A stretch of 64,000 nt of DNA. It comes from Actinomyces ruminicola (GTDB taxonomy: Bacteria; Actinomycetota; Actinomycetes; Actinomycetales; Actinomycetaceae). Position numbers and translations under genes: made by a program. Below are positions 1 through 10,812 of this stretch, one piece after another (within the stretch, counting starts at the first letter, position 1; every line of letters starts with the position of its first letter). Location of the stretch: contig NZ_FNIM01000008.1 in assembly GCF_900103885.1 (NCBI RefSeq), positions 1 through 64,000 on the forward strand, in the 5' to 3' direction. The notes beneath the pieces are model-generated. The model had not been told where the DNA came from and searched no databases. It saw only the letters and a list, made by a program, of their open reading frames with translations.

Positions 1-303
1 GTCGAGGCTGAGCCGGACCTGACCGCGTTCGCCGCCTTCCCCAGGGAGCATTGGCAGAAGATCTGGACGGGCAACCCCATTGAACGGCTCAACCGTGAGA
101 TCAAGCGCCGCACGGACGTGGTCCAGGTCTTCCCCGACCGGGACTCCGTCACCAGACTGGTCGGTGCGGTCCTACAAGAGCAGCACGAGGAATGGCAGTA
201 CGGCGAACGCCGCTACCTATCCGAAACCTCACTACGCCGCCTCACACGGATCCTCCACGAACAAGCCGAAACCACCCACCCCATCATGGCCATCACCGCA
301 TAA
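1..303 (+). CDS. IS256-family transposase, C-terminal part
   Basis: Only the last 100 codons are inside the window; the 5' part lies beyond the edge. The frame is open from base 1 to the TAA at 301-303. The block GNPIERLNREIKRRTDVV is the C-terminal signature of IS256/mutator transposases and contains the last conserved acidic residue of the DDE set. The rest (YLSETSLRRL and following) fits the usual C-terminus. The function is cut-and-paste or circle-mediated transposition. Whether the whole gene is intact cannot be seen. It sits next to a decayed exporter and a second insertion element, so this end of the window is an insertion-prone zone. Confidence 0.85.
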   Translation, partial: VEAEPDLTAFAAFPREHWQKIWTGNPIERLNREIKRRTDVVQVFPDRDSVTRLVGAVLQEQHEEWQYGERRYLSETSLRRLTRILHEQAETTHPIMAITA

Positions 304-306
304 CCA

Positions 307-334
307 GATCTACACCACACCAAGAGACTTGACC
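307..334. repeat. Possible right end of the IS256-type element
   Basis: Just downstream of the transposase stop is a segment reading ctacaccacaccaagagac followed by ttgacc. It resembles the terminal repeats of actinobacterial IS256 elements, but the matching left end is outside the window. The rest of 335-531 shows no gene. Confidence 0.35.
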
Positions 335-531
335 GTTGATATGGCGATAGGGTCCCCGCCGTGCTGCCGACGCCGCCCGGATTCGAACCATCTGACCCCG
401 TCCTGAGCGGACAGACTGCACGGGTCGTAGCACTGGGCACTATTTCGCGCCTGTAGTTCAGCCTGCGGGCCACAGCCTTGATGCTGATGGCAGTGTCAGC
501 AGGGGCGGCGCGGTAACGACCGCTCTCATCG

Positions 532-1188
532 GTGCGGGGTCGGTACTCCCCCACGGTGTTCATGGGGCGAGCCGTCGCCCGGCTCGCGGATCGTCACGGT
601 GCCAGGCGCGCCGCTCTGTGCGGCATCCTCGCGAACATCGCCCTGTACACGGCATTCATCCCCACGGCAGTGGCCGCGATTGAGCGCACCAACGGCGAGC
701 TTTCCACCGGGCAGACTCTTGGCGGAGTTGCCGGGCCCTCATTGGCGGCGCGCTGTTCGCCTCGCACGGCGCTGGCGTTGAGCACCAGTGGATTCCTGTC
801 GAACGTTTTTGCAGGGTGCTATTCGGCAGTGCTCCCGCTGTACCTGTTGAAGGTCGTGCAACTGCCGCCGCAGGTGTACGGGCTCAACTCCACCATCAGC
901 CTGCTGCTCGCGTGCACCGCATTTTACGGGATCGGGCTCCGAGGCTGGAACTCGAGTACTTCCAGCTCACTGCTTAGATCCGCCCATGGACCGGGACTGC
1001 ATGGCATCACGACCATGTACCGGTCGATCGTCTTCGCTGGAGCGCCTCTGGGCAGCGGACTCGGAGCCTTGATGGGCTCGTTCAGCCCGGCATGGGGCGT
1101 GTTCACGGCGGGAGTCGTTACTGCCGCCTGCGGCTGTGTATCAGCCGTAATGGCGGGTGGAGACGTCGGAGCTCGGGTGCACTGCTGA
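532..1188 (+). pseudogene. Decayed MFS drug-exporter-like gene
   Basis: The frame encodes 218 residues with scattered pieces of a 12-helix major facilitator. There is an ARLADRHGARRA loop typical of the helix 2-3 region near the start, a hydrophobic stretch around SNVFAGCYSAVLPLYLLK (like helix 7), and a C-terminal GAPLGSGLGALMG helix. MFS exporters are about 400 residues, so roughly half is missing and the remaining blocks are joined with large gaps. No ribosome binding site or plausible start precedes the first helices. It lies between an IS256 end and an IS110 element, which fits loss of function after insertions or deletions. I infer it is non-functional. Confidence 0.6.
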
Positions 1189-1226
1189 GAGCGAGGATCG
1201 GGGCGAAAGTGATGCTCCTATGTGTG

Positions 1227-2480
1227 TCAAGCGGTGGTGAGCCATTGGTCGTAGGTGGTGGCGAGGTCGTGGTCGGGGCGTTTGCCGCGTTCGAGTTCGC
1301 TGATGCGGGCGGGCCAGGTGTGTAGGGCGGTGGCGGCTTGGGTGAGGGTGATGCCTTTGGCCTTGCGGCGTTGGCGCAGGGTGGTGTGGTCTGGTAGGGG
1401 CTGGGGGTTGGTCAGGGTCTTGTAGATCTCGCGGGTGATGGCTCTTTTGAGGCATCTGATGGCTTCTCGTTTGGTCTTGCCCCGGGAGATCAGGCGTTGG
1501 ATGTAGGCGCGTGTGGCGGGGTCGTGTGTGGCGCGGTTGTGGGCGATGCGGTGGATGGCCCAGTTGGCTTGGCGGTCGCCGCCGCGGTTGAGGCGGTGAC
1601 GGTGGGTGCGGCCCGAGGATGCGGGTATGGGGCAGGTGCCGGTCATGGCGGCCAGGGCGGCCTGGGAGCGGATGCGGCCGGGGTTGTCCCCGGCCAGGGA
1701 CAGCAGTTCGGCTGCGACGACGGCGCCTACGCCCTTGGTGGCGCGCAGGGCCGGGTTGGCCTGTAGGGTCAGGGTGTCGAGCAGGCGGGTGTGCTGGGTG
1801 ATCTCGGCGTCCAGGTCGAGCCAGCGCCGGGCCAGGCAGCCCAGGACGGCGCGCACGATCTGGTCCGGGCCCTGTTGGGGGTCGGGCTGGTCCAGGGCGG
1901 CCAGCGCGTCCAGAAGGGCCCGGTCGTCCAGGCCGCGGTAGTCCTCGCGTACGCTGGTGGGGGCGGTGATCAGTAGGTCCTTGAGCTGGCGCATGGTGTC
2001 GCCCTGGGCGCGTACGGCCTGGCGGCGGGCGTTCTTGGCGGCGCGGATCGCGATTGAGGTGCCGGTGCCGGTCTTGGGTACCGGCAGCGATCCGTCGTCC
2101 GCTGCGGCGGCGCGTGCGGCCCGGTAGGCGTCGATGGTGTCGGTCTTGCCCCTGGGGCGCTTGGGGGCGCCGGGGCGCAGGGCCTGGCGTACCTGCAGGC
2201 CCTGGGACAGTAGGTGGCTGGTCAGGGTCCTGCCGTAGGAGCCGGTGCCCTCCACCGCCACCAGTGCGAGCCGGCCGTGGCTGGTGATGAAGTCGTGCAG
2301 GTCCTGGTGGCCTGCCGGGGTGGAGGGGAACTGGCGGTCCGCCAGCGGGTGGCCCAGGGCGTCCACTATGGCCGCGTGGTGGGTGTCGGCGTGGGTGTCC
2401 ACGCCGGCGAACACGCTCGCTGGCGCGTTGTTGGCGGTGCCTTGGACGCTCGCCTGGACGCGCTGCGATGTCTTTGTCAT
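1227..2480 (-). CDS. IS110-family transposase with C-terminal Xre-like HTH
   Basis: This is a 417-residue DEDD-type transposase. The N-terminal RuvC-like domain starts with VFAGVDTHADTHHAAIV (residues about 23-39), followed by VAVEGTGSYGRTL and GKTDTIDAYRAA. The C-terminal Tnp_20 domain has KGVGAVVAAELLSL and the usual serine-containing block CPIPASSGRTHRHRLNRGG. After the family's normal end there are about 55 extra residues (LRQRRKAKGITLTQAATAL, then WPARISELERGKRPD) that read as an Xre-type helix-turn-helix. IS110 enzymes move DNA using a structured RNA made from the element's own non-coding end. The frame is intact, so the copy may be active. An Xre-like tail could bind the element's DNA or regulate its expression; that is inference. 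Confidence 0.9.
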   Translation of the reverse strand: MTKTSQRVQASVQGTANNAPASVFAGVDTHADTHHAAIVDALGHPLADRQFPSTPAGHQDLHDFITSHGRLALVAVEGTGSYGRTLTSHLLSQGLQVRQALRPGAPKRPRGKTDTIDAYRAARAAAADDGSLPVPKTGTGTSIAIRAAKNARRQAVRAQGDTMRQLKDLLITAPTSVREDYRGLDDRALLDALAALDQPDPQQGPDQIVRAVLGCLARRWLDLDAEITQHTRLLDTLTLQANPALRATKGVGAVVAAELLSLAGDNPGRIRSQAALAAMTGTCPIPASSGRTHRHRLNRGGDRQANWAIHRIAHNRATHDPATRAYIQRLISRGKTKREAIRCLKRAITREIYKTLTNPQPLPDHTTLRQRRKAKGITLTQAATALHTWPARISELERGKRPDHDLATTYDQWLTTA

Positions 2481-2589
2481 GATGGGGTCTGCCTCTCGCG
2501 CAGTATGTGGTGTGGGGGGCTGCGGCCGCCCGGGCGTGCGCGGACAAGACGTTTACGGGACGATACGTAGGATAAGTTCAGGCTCCTAT
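2481..2589 (-). ncRNA. Candidate bridge-RNA region of the IS110 element
   Basis: In IS110-group elements the non-coding end upstream of the transposase encodes a bridge RNA that pairs with target and donor DNA. Here 109 bases separate the transposase ATG from the left octamer, read on the minus strand toward the gene. They contain a self-complementary GC-rich core (gcccgggc). I see no further direct evidence, so the assignment is by position only. Confidence 0.3.
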
Positions 2590-2977
2590 TAGGTCACGCG
2601 CCGGCCCGGACGGCCGCGCTCGTCGGCGAGGCGGACAAATCACGCGCAAGGCACCACCACCGGCAGGCCAGTCAAAATGAGGGTCACGCCCCACGACGAG
2701 CACAACCAACATAAACGTCAAAAACGATGACAAAATTCGGACTCCGGTCTAGCGACGTGCTGCGAAACGCTGCTATTCCAATGATCTGTTGACCGTCGGC
2801 TGGGCACCTGGGGAGCGTTTGTCATCGATTCTGACAGTCTCCGTCGATGCTGCCTCGGCGTGTGATCGCGTCACGCCCGGAGGCTCGCTGCCACTGATGT
2901 CATGTGCCGCCAGCCCGGACAGCCCCGTCCCACTCGACGGCGGCCCCCGGAGACGGCGGCTCGTGGGGCAGACGCGC

Positions 2978-3138
2978 GAACTCTTGGGACTCGTGTGCCG
3001 GGGCTTGGCTGGGGCTCCAGGCGCAGGTGTTTGCCTCGGGGACACGGGTTCTGCTCGATGACACGAGTTTTGGAGGTGTGCATGGGTTATGCCCGTGTAG
3101 GTCGTCAAGAACTCGTGTTGGTGGCGTGAACTCGTGTT
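2978..3138. repeat. ACTCGTGT repeat cluster with internal hairpin
   Basis: ACTCGTGT occurs in direct orientation at 2989-2996, 3111-3118 and 3130-3137 and inverted at 3061-3068. The copies at 3109-3119 and 3128-3138 share the 11-mer GAACTCGTGTT with a 19-base period. The inverted copy is preceded by a variant (gacacgggtt) with about the same period. The inverted copy and the copy at 3110-3118 can pair around an inner CATGGG/CCCGTG stem. The role is unknown. Confidence 0.6.
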
Positions 3139-3219
3139 CATGACGGCTCCGGGCGGGCGCGTCCGCGGCCGCGTCCGGGCCCACGGCCTGGGCAACGGGG
3201 GGCCGGGCACCGCATCAAC

Positions 3220-3276
3220 CGATCTGGGCACGTAACTTCTACCGATTTGGGCACGTGACTTCTACCGATCTCGGCG
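3220..3276. repeat. 23-bp tandem intergenic repeat (2.5 units)
   Basis: Two full 23-base units (3220-3242 and 3243-3265) with consensus CGATYTGGGCACGTRACTT then CTAC are followed by the first 11 bases of a third. The same repeat family reappears in inverted orientation at 32251-32317, so it is a dispersed family and not a local accident. Confidence 0.75.
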
Positions 3277-3304
3277 AAGGGGGCGGCGGCGAAGGGCGGG
3301 GGTC

Positions 3305-3334
3305 AGGCGAGGGCAGGCGAGGGCAGGCGAGGGC
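3305..3334. repeat. 10-bp tandem repeat, three copies
   Basis: AGGCGAGGGC is repeated three times head to tail, about 47 bases before uvrC. It is purine-rich on this strand. No function can be assigned. Confidence 0.7.
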
Positions 3335-3368
3335 AGTGAGGGCCGGGGGGCACCTGGTCTCCTGCCAG

Positions 3369-3374
3369 TAGGCT
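3369..3374 (+). promoter_or_regulatory. -10 element for leaderless uvrC
   Basis: TAGGCT ends exactly six bases before the uvrC ATG, with no ribosome binding site between them. The same spacing recurs before several other genes here. Confidence 0.5.
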
Positions 3375-3380
3375 CCTGCC

Positions 3381-5660
3381 ATGGCCGACCCGTCCACCTA
3401 CCGCCCCGCCCCCGGCGACATCCCCACGGCGCCGGGCGTGTACCGGTTCCTCGACGCCGAGGGGCGCGTCATCTACGTCGGCAAGGCCAAGAACCTGCGG
3501 GCCCGCCTGAGCAACTACTTCCAGGACCTCGCCGCCCTGCACCCGCGCACCCAGAAGATGGTGACCACCGCCTGCGCGGTGGAGTGGACGGTGGTGTCCA
3601 CCGAGGTGGAGTCCCTGGCCCTGGAGTACTCCTGGATCAAGGAGTTCAACCCGCGCTTCAATGTCAAGTACAAGGATGACAAGTCCTACCCGTACCTGGC
3701 CGTCACCATGCAGGAGACCTTCCCCCGCGCCCAGATCGTGCGCGGTGCCAGGCGCCCCGGCGTGCGCTACTTCGGGCCCTTCGTGCAGGTGTGGTCCATC
3801 CGCGAGACCCTCGACCAGCTGCTGCGCGTATTCCCCATCCGCTCCTGCTCGGCCGGCGTGTTCAAGCGCGCCCACGCCTCGGGCCGCCCCTGCCTGCTGG
3901 GCTACATCGACAAGTGCTCCGCCCCCTGCGTGGGCCGCATCAGCCCCGCCGACCACCGGGCGCTGGCCGAGGACTTCTGCGCCTTCATGGCCGGACGCAC
4001 CGGCCCCTACCTGCGCGAGGTGGAGGCGCAGATGCGGGCCGCGGCCCAGGCCCTCGACTTCGAGAAGGCGGCCCGCCTGCGCGACGACGCCGAGGCCCTG
4101 CGGAAGGTCATTGAGCAGAATGCGGTGGTGCTGCCGGAGGCGACCGACGTGGACGCCTTCGCCCTGGCTCGCGACGAGCTCACCGCCGCCGTCCAGGTCT
4201 TCCATGTGCGCGGCGGGCGGGTGCGCGGCCAGCGCGGCTGGGTGATCGACCTGGTTGAGGACGCCACCGACGCCGAGCTCATCGAGCGGCTGCTCCAGCA
4301 GGTCTACTCCGACCTGCTCGATCCGGCCGACGCCGCCGCCACTGCCCCCGCGGGCACCGCCGTCGGCGCCCCCGCCCGCTCCGGCCCCACCACCTCCCTC
4401 GGCGTCGGCGACCGCGCCCCCGCCGCGCCGCTGGAGCGCACCGCCCCTGAGAACGGCACCCGTACCGGGCGGCGCGAGCGCGGAGCCACCAGCGTCGACG
4501 ACGTCGCCCACACCGCCACCACTGCCGTGCCGCGGGAGATCCTCGTCCCCGTGCTGCCGCCCGACGCCGCCGCCATCGGGGATCTGCTCACCGGCCTGCG
4601 CGGAGCGAAAGTGGATCTGCGCGTGCCCCTGCGCGGAGACAAGGCCGCCCTCATGGACAACGTGCGCAAGAACGCCGAGGAGGCGCTGCGCCAGCACAAG
4701 ACCCGTCGCGCCGGCGACCTCACCCAGCGCTCCCAGGCGCTGGAGGAGCTCGCCGAGGCCCTGGACCTGCCCGAGGCGCCGCTGCGGGTGGAGTGCTACG
4801 ACATCTCCCACACCCAGGGCACCTACCAGGTCGGCTCGATGGTCGTCTTCGAGGACGGCGCCCCCAAGAAGTCCGACTACCGCCGCTTCATCATCCGTGG
4901 CCGGGACGGCTCCGGGGTGGCGGATGACACCGCCGCCATGCACGAGGTGCTCACCCGCCGCTTCAAGCGGCTGCTCGCGGAGCAGAACAGTCCGGGGCCG
5001 GTGTCCGGCTCGGTGCCGGCCGACGTCGGTGGCGAGTATGTCGAGGAGACCGCCGACGACGCCGCTGCGCAGCGTCCCGACGGCCCGCCCGGGGATACTG
5101 CCGTCGGCGCGCAGGTCTCCGGTCCCGTGGACCCCGACACCGGTCGCCCCCGCCGGTTCTCCTACGCCCCCGGGCTCGTCGTCGTCGACGGCGGGCTGCC
5201 GCAGGTAAACGCCGCCCGGGCCGTGCTGGACGAGCTCGGCGTCGACGTGCCGCTGGTCGGCCTGGCCAAGCGCCTGGAGGAGGTGTGGGTGCCGGGGGAG
5301 GAGTTCCCGATCGTGCTGCCGCGCACCTCGCCCGCCCTGTACCTGCTGCAGTACCTGCGCGACGAGTCCCACCGCTTCGCCATCACCCACCACCGCAAGA
5401 AGCGCTCGGCGGGCATGACCCGCTCCGTGCTCGACTCCATCCCCGGCCTCGGCCCTGCCCGGCAGGCGGCGCTGCTGAAGGAGTTCGGCTCCGTCAAGCG
5501 CCTGCGGGCCGCCTCGGCCGAGCAGATCGCCGCCGTCAAGGGCATCGGCCCCGCCCTGGCCGCCACGATTAAGCAGCACCTCGCCGTCGATTCTCAAGCC
5601 GGGGCAGCTACCGGGACGGACGCGGAGACGGCCCCCGCTGCGGTACCGCCGGATCGGTGA
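3381..5660 (+). CDS. uvrC: Excinuclease ABC subunit C
   Basis: UvrC makes both incisions around UvrB-bound lesions in nucleotide excision repair. The N-terminal GIY-YIG domain is clear (PGVYRFLD at 18-25, [13 protein letters not shown] from 31), followed by the UVR motif ([17 protein letters not shown], near 222), the RNase H-like C-terminal nuclease ([23 protein letters not shown]) and a helix-hairpin-helix pair ([25 protein letters not shown]). At 759 residues it is about 100 longer than most homologues. The excess lies in two low-complexity Ala/Pro/Thr-rich inserts, near 314-384 (between the UVR and nuclease parts) and 534-592 (inside the nuclease domain). The ATG is preceded by a -10 box, so the transcript is probably leaderless. 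Confidence 0.97.
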   Translation: MADPSTYRPAPGDIPTAPGVYRFLDAEGRVIYVGKAKNLRARLSNYFQDLAALHPRTQKMVTTACAVEWTVVSTEVESLALEYSWIKEFNPRFNVKYKDDKSYPYLAVTMQETFPRAQIVRGARRPGVRYFGPFVQVWSIRETLDQLLRVFPIRSCSAGVFKRAHASGRPCLLGYIDKCSAPCVGRISPADHRALAEDFCAFMAGRTGPYLREVEAQMRAAAQALDFEKAARLRDDAEALRKVIEQNAVVLPEATDVDAFALARDELTAAVQVFHVRGGRVRGQRGWVIDLVEDATDAELIERLLQQVYSDLLDPADAAATAPAGTAVGAPARSGPTTSLGVGDRAPAAPLERTAPENGTRTGRRERGATSVDDVAHTATTAVPREILVPVLPPDAAAIGDLLTGLRGAKVDLRVPLRGDKAALMDNVRKNAEEALRQHKTRRAGDLTQRSQALEELAEALDLPEAPLRVECYDISHTQGTYQVGSMVVFEDGAPKKSDYRRFIIRGRDGSGVADDTAAMHEVLTRRFKRLLAEQNSPGPVSGSVPADVGGEYVEETADDAAAQRPDGPPGDTAVGAQVSGPVDPDTGRPRRFSYAPGLVVVDGGLPQVNAARAVLDELGVDVPLVGLAKRLEEVWVPGEEFPIVLPRTSPALYLLQYLRDESHRFAITHHRKKRSAGMTRSVLDSIPGLGPARQAALLKEFGSVKRLRAASAEQIAAVKGIGPALAATIKQHLAVDSQAGAATGTDAETAPAAVPPDR

Positions 5661-5673
5661 CACAATCCCGTAG

Positions 5674-6513
5674 GTGGAGATCCTGCGGGTGTTCAACAAC
5701 AATGTGATCCTGGCGCGAGACGAGCTGGGACGCGAGGCGGTGCTGACCGGTCGCGGCCTCGGCTTCCAGCGCAAGCCGGGGCAGGACGTGGATACCGCCA
5801 TGGTGGCGCGCCGCTACGTGCTGGCACAGAACGCCGAGAGCATCGGCGAGGTCATGGCCGCCATCCCGCTGGAGCGCATCGCGCTCATCGAGCGCACCTT
5901 CCGCGCCGCCGCCCGCGAGCTGGGCACCACCGTGCCCTCCTCCACGATCGTGGCGGTGGTCGACCACGTCAACCAGGCCATGGAGCGCGTGGCCGCGGGC
6001 ATCGTCATGGACTACCCGCTGCGCGCCGAGGCCGCCCACCTGCACCCCCACGAGCTGCACCTGGCCGAGCGCATGGTGGCCGAGCTCAACCGCGCCCAGG
6101 AGATCCAGCTGCCCGACGGCGAGGCGGTCGCCCTGGCCCTGCACCTGTTCACCGCGGCGATCGGCGCGCCCTCCACTCAGGAGGCAGTCGCCCAGTCCCG
6201 GCTGATCCGCCAGATCATGGACCTGCTGGTGAGCACCTACGGGGATGACCTCGACATCGAGTCCGTCAACGCGGCCCGCTTCATCGCCCACCTGCGCTAT
6301 TTCCTCGCCCGCGCCCGCACCAACCAGGTGGAGGACGGGATCGCCGTGACCGTCGCGCGAGTGCTACGCCGCGACCGGCCGCGCGCCTACCAGGTAGCTC
6401 TGCGCGTCAAGGAGCTGCTGGAACTGCGGCTGGGGCTGACCGTCTCCGACGACGAGACCGCCTACCTGACCATGCACGTCGCCCGCCTGGAGGCCGGCAT
6501 CGGCCGCACCTAA
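5674..6513 (+). CDS. BglG/LicT-type PRD transcriptional antiterminator
   Basis: This 279-residue protein has an RNA-binding CAT domain at the N-terminus (MEILRVFNNNVILARD) followed by two PTS regulation domains. PRD1 (about 70-165) has HPHELHLAERMVAELN and PRD2 (175-275) has RFIAHLRYFLARA and DDETAYLTMHVARL, which carry the conserved histidines. Such proteins bind a RAT RNA hairpin and stop terminator formation when the cognate sugar is present; phosphorylation of the PRDs by the PTS controls this. A perfect partner, a RAT overlapping a terminator, lies just downstream and upstream of the PTS gene. The GTG start comes 13 bases after the uvrC stop. CACAAT at 5661-5666 could serve as a -10. Confidence 0.93.
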   Translation: MEILRVFNNNVILARDELGREAVLTGRGLGFQRKPGQDVDTAMVARRYVLAQNAESIGEVMAAIPLERIALIERTFRAAARELGTTVPSSTIVAVVDHVNQAMERVAAGIVMDYPLRAEAAHLHPHELHLAERMVAELNRAQEIQLPDGEAVALALHLFTAAIGAPSTQEAVAQSRLIRQIMDLLVSTYGDDLDIESVNAARFIAHLRYFLARARTNQVEDGIAVTVARVLRRDRPRAYQVALRVKELLELRLGLTVSDDETAYLTMHVARLEAGIGRT

Positions 6514-6568
6514 TACTGTGACCAAGGGCATACCCGGTGTTCCCTGTTCGGGTCACGGAGAATGCGGC

Positions 6569-6574
6569 TAGAGT
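6569..6574 (+). promoter_or_regulatory. Possible -10 element of the beta-glucoside operon leader
   Basis: TAGAGT lies about 25 bases before the RAT site, a sensible start for an attenuated leader. The -35 region is weak, so the call is tentative. Confidence 0.3.
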
Positions 6575-6599
6575 TCTACCGAGCCCCGCTCGGGGCCCA

Positions 6600-6629
6600 G
6601 GATTGTGACCCGCAAGGGGCAAGACCTGA
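6600..6629 (+). promoter_or_regulatory. RAT antiterminator RNA site
   Basis: GGATTGTGACCCGCAAGGGG followed by caagacctga matches the ribonucleic antiterminator consensus bound by BglG/LicT proteins (GGATTGTTAC...GGCAAAACCT). Its 3' end overlaps the first arm of the terminator at 6622-6672, so the two RNA folds exclude each other. A separate small hairpin (GCCCCG/CGGGGC, 6583-6596) precedes it. Confidence 0.88.
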
Positions 6630-6672
6630 GACGGTTTCGCAGACCACTGCGTTGCCGGCTCGGGTCTTTTTT
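6622..6672 (+). terminator. Attenuating terminator before the PTS gene
   Basis: AGACCTGAG (6622-6630) pairs with CTCGGGTCT (6659-6667), with one G-T pair, and is followed by a run of six T. Such a T-run is rare in this GC-rich window and marks a true intrinsic terminator controlled by the upstream antiterminator. Confidence 0.88.
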
Positions 6673-6716
6673 GTTTTCCCGGCCGCTTGCGGGACACGGG
6701 ATCGAGGAGGATCTAC

Positions 6717-10066
<3,350 letters not shown>

Positions 10067-10125
10067 ACGACCGGATCGGCAGCAACGGCCGCAGCGGACT
10101 CGCGGCGCGCACACCGGGCACCGGA

Positions 10126-10131
10126 TAATCT
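10126..10131 (+). promoter_or_regulatory. -10 element for the leaderless DUF817 gene
   Basis: TAATCT ends six bases before the ATG at 10138, with no ribosome binding site between. This favours 10138 over the in-frame GTG at 10132. Confidence 0.5.
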
Positions 10132-10137
10132 GTGCCG

Positions 10138-10800
10138 ATGCCCGAAGCACGCGCCCCGTTGAGTCGGCTGCGGCTGCTGCCGCTGCGGCTGGTCCAGTTC
10201 ACCGCTGTCCAGCTGGCCTGCTGCGCCTTCCCGATCGCGGTCTTCCTCGGCATGGCCGCCTCCGTGCTCGTCTGGAACCGCGTGGACATGCCCCTGGCCA
10301 GGTACGACGCGCTGCTCATCTACGTGCTGGTGGTGCAGCTAGCCTTCGTGGCGCTGAGGCTGGAGACCTGGAGGGAGCTGGCCGTCATCTGCGCCTTCCA
10401 CCTGATCGGCCTGGCCCTGGAGGTGTTCAAGGTGCGCGTCGGGTCCTGGACCTATCCGGAGGCCGGGGTGGTGCGCCTGGGCGGGGTGCCGATCTTCTCC
10501 GGCTTCATGTACGCGTCGGTGGGCGGGGACCGCTACCGCATGCCCACCGCCGTGTCGTTCCTGCTCATCGGCGTATTCCTGTGGCTGGCTGAGAACCTGG
10601 GCACCTTCCTCAATGCCTGGCGCTATCCGGACCAACAGGCCGGGTGGCACCTGGTGCATGTGGGCAAGCTCGGCAGCTGGGCGCTGCTGGTCACCCTGAG
10701 CTTCGTGCTGGTGGCCGCGGTCAAGGCCGAGGAGGGCGTGCTCTACGGGGACGGCGAAGCGCGTGTCTCTGCGCCGCCGCGGACCCGCCGAACCCGCTGA
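10138..10800 (+). CDS. DUF817 integral membrane protein, internally shortened
   Basis: This is a 220-residue protein with about six hydrophobic helices. The motifs LEVFKVRVGSWTYPEAG, GVPIFSGFMYASVG and WLAENLGTFLNAWRYP identify it as DUF817 (YoaT-like); function unknown. Family members are usually 250-290 residues and have a further helical stretch after GFMYASVG. Here that motif runs directly into GDRYRMPTAVSFLLIG, so about 50-60 residues seem to have been lost in frame. The end of the gene converges on purT, 12 bases away. The protein may still fold, but with an altered number of helices. Confidence 0.75.
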   Translation: MPEARAPLSRLRLLPLRLVQFTAVQLACCAFPIAVFLGMAASVLVWNRVDMPLARYDALLIYVLVVQLAFVALRLETWRELAVICAFHLIGLALEVFKVRVGSWTYPEAGVVRLGGVPIFSGFMYASVGGDRYRMPTAVSFLLIGVFLWLAENLGTFLNAWRYPDQQAGWHLVHVGKLGSWALLVTLSFVLVAAVKAEEGVLYGDGEARVSAPPRTRRTR

Positions 10801-10812
10801 CGTCTCCCGCGT

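Larger units (their letters stand above)
1214..2589 (-). mobile_element. IS110-family insertion element
   Basis: The element contains one IS110-type transposase gene (1227-2480, minus) and is bracketed by the octamer GCTCCTAT at 1214-1221 and 2582-2589. A further AAGT lies 7-8 bases to the left of each copy. IS110 elements lack long inverted repeats and recombine at a short shared core, so a short identical sequence at both ends is expected. The span, about 1.37 kb, is normal for the family. The transposase stop lies 5 bases from the right end, and about 110 non-coding bases lie upstream of its start. The exact ends are inferred from this repeat only. Confidence 0.6.
2590..3380. other. Repeat-rich intergenic region, no gene seen
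   Basis: This stretch of nearly 800 bases between the IS110 element and uvrC holds only short open frames with no recognisable protein and no ribosome binding sites. Its first part (2640-2780) is less GC-rich than its surroundings. The second half contains three separate repeat clusters, listed individually. Confidence 0.6.

Noticed and set aside
370-395. ggattcgaacc looks like the complement of a tRNA T-loop (minus strand)
   Set aside because: No matching T-stem, acceptor or anticodon arm could be built around it; at most a fragment.
1141-2547. Long 468-residue open frame on the minus strand
   Set aside because: Pro/Arg/His-rich composition and full overlap with the IS110 transposase in another frame; a shadow of GC-rich coding DNA.
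2773-3231. Open frames in the repeat-rich gap before uvrC
   Set aside because: Overlapping frames on both strands, low-complexity products, no ribosome sites, and short repeats running through them.
3220-3276. Repeats as a CRISPR array
   Set aside because: Units abut directly with no unique spacers, and no cas genes are near.
3303-5801. 832-residue open frame opposite uvrC
   Set aside because: Gly/Val/His-rich antisense shadow with no start signal; uvrC explains the DNA. Similar antisense frames over lysX-pgi (29002-32703) and the mannosidase-PHP genes (51916-54258) were left out for the same reason.
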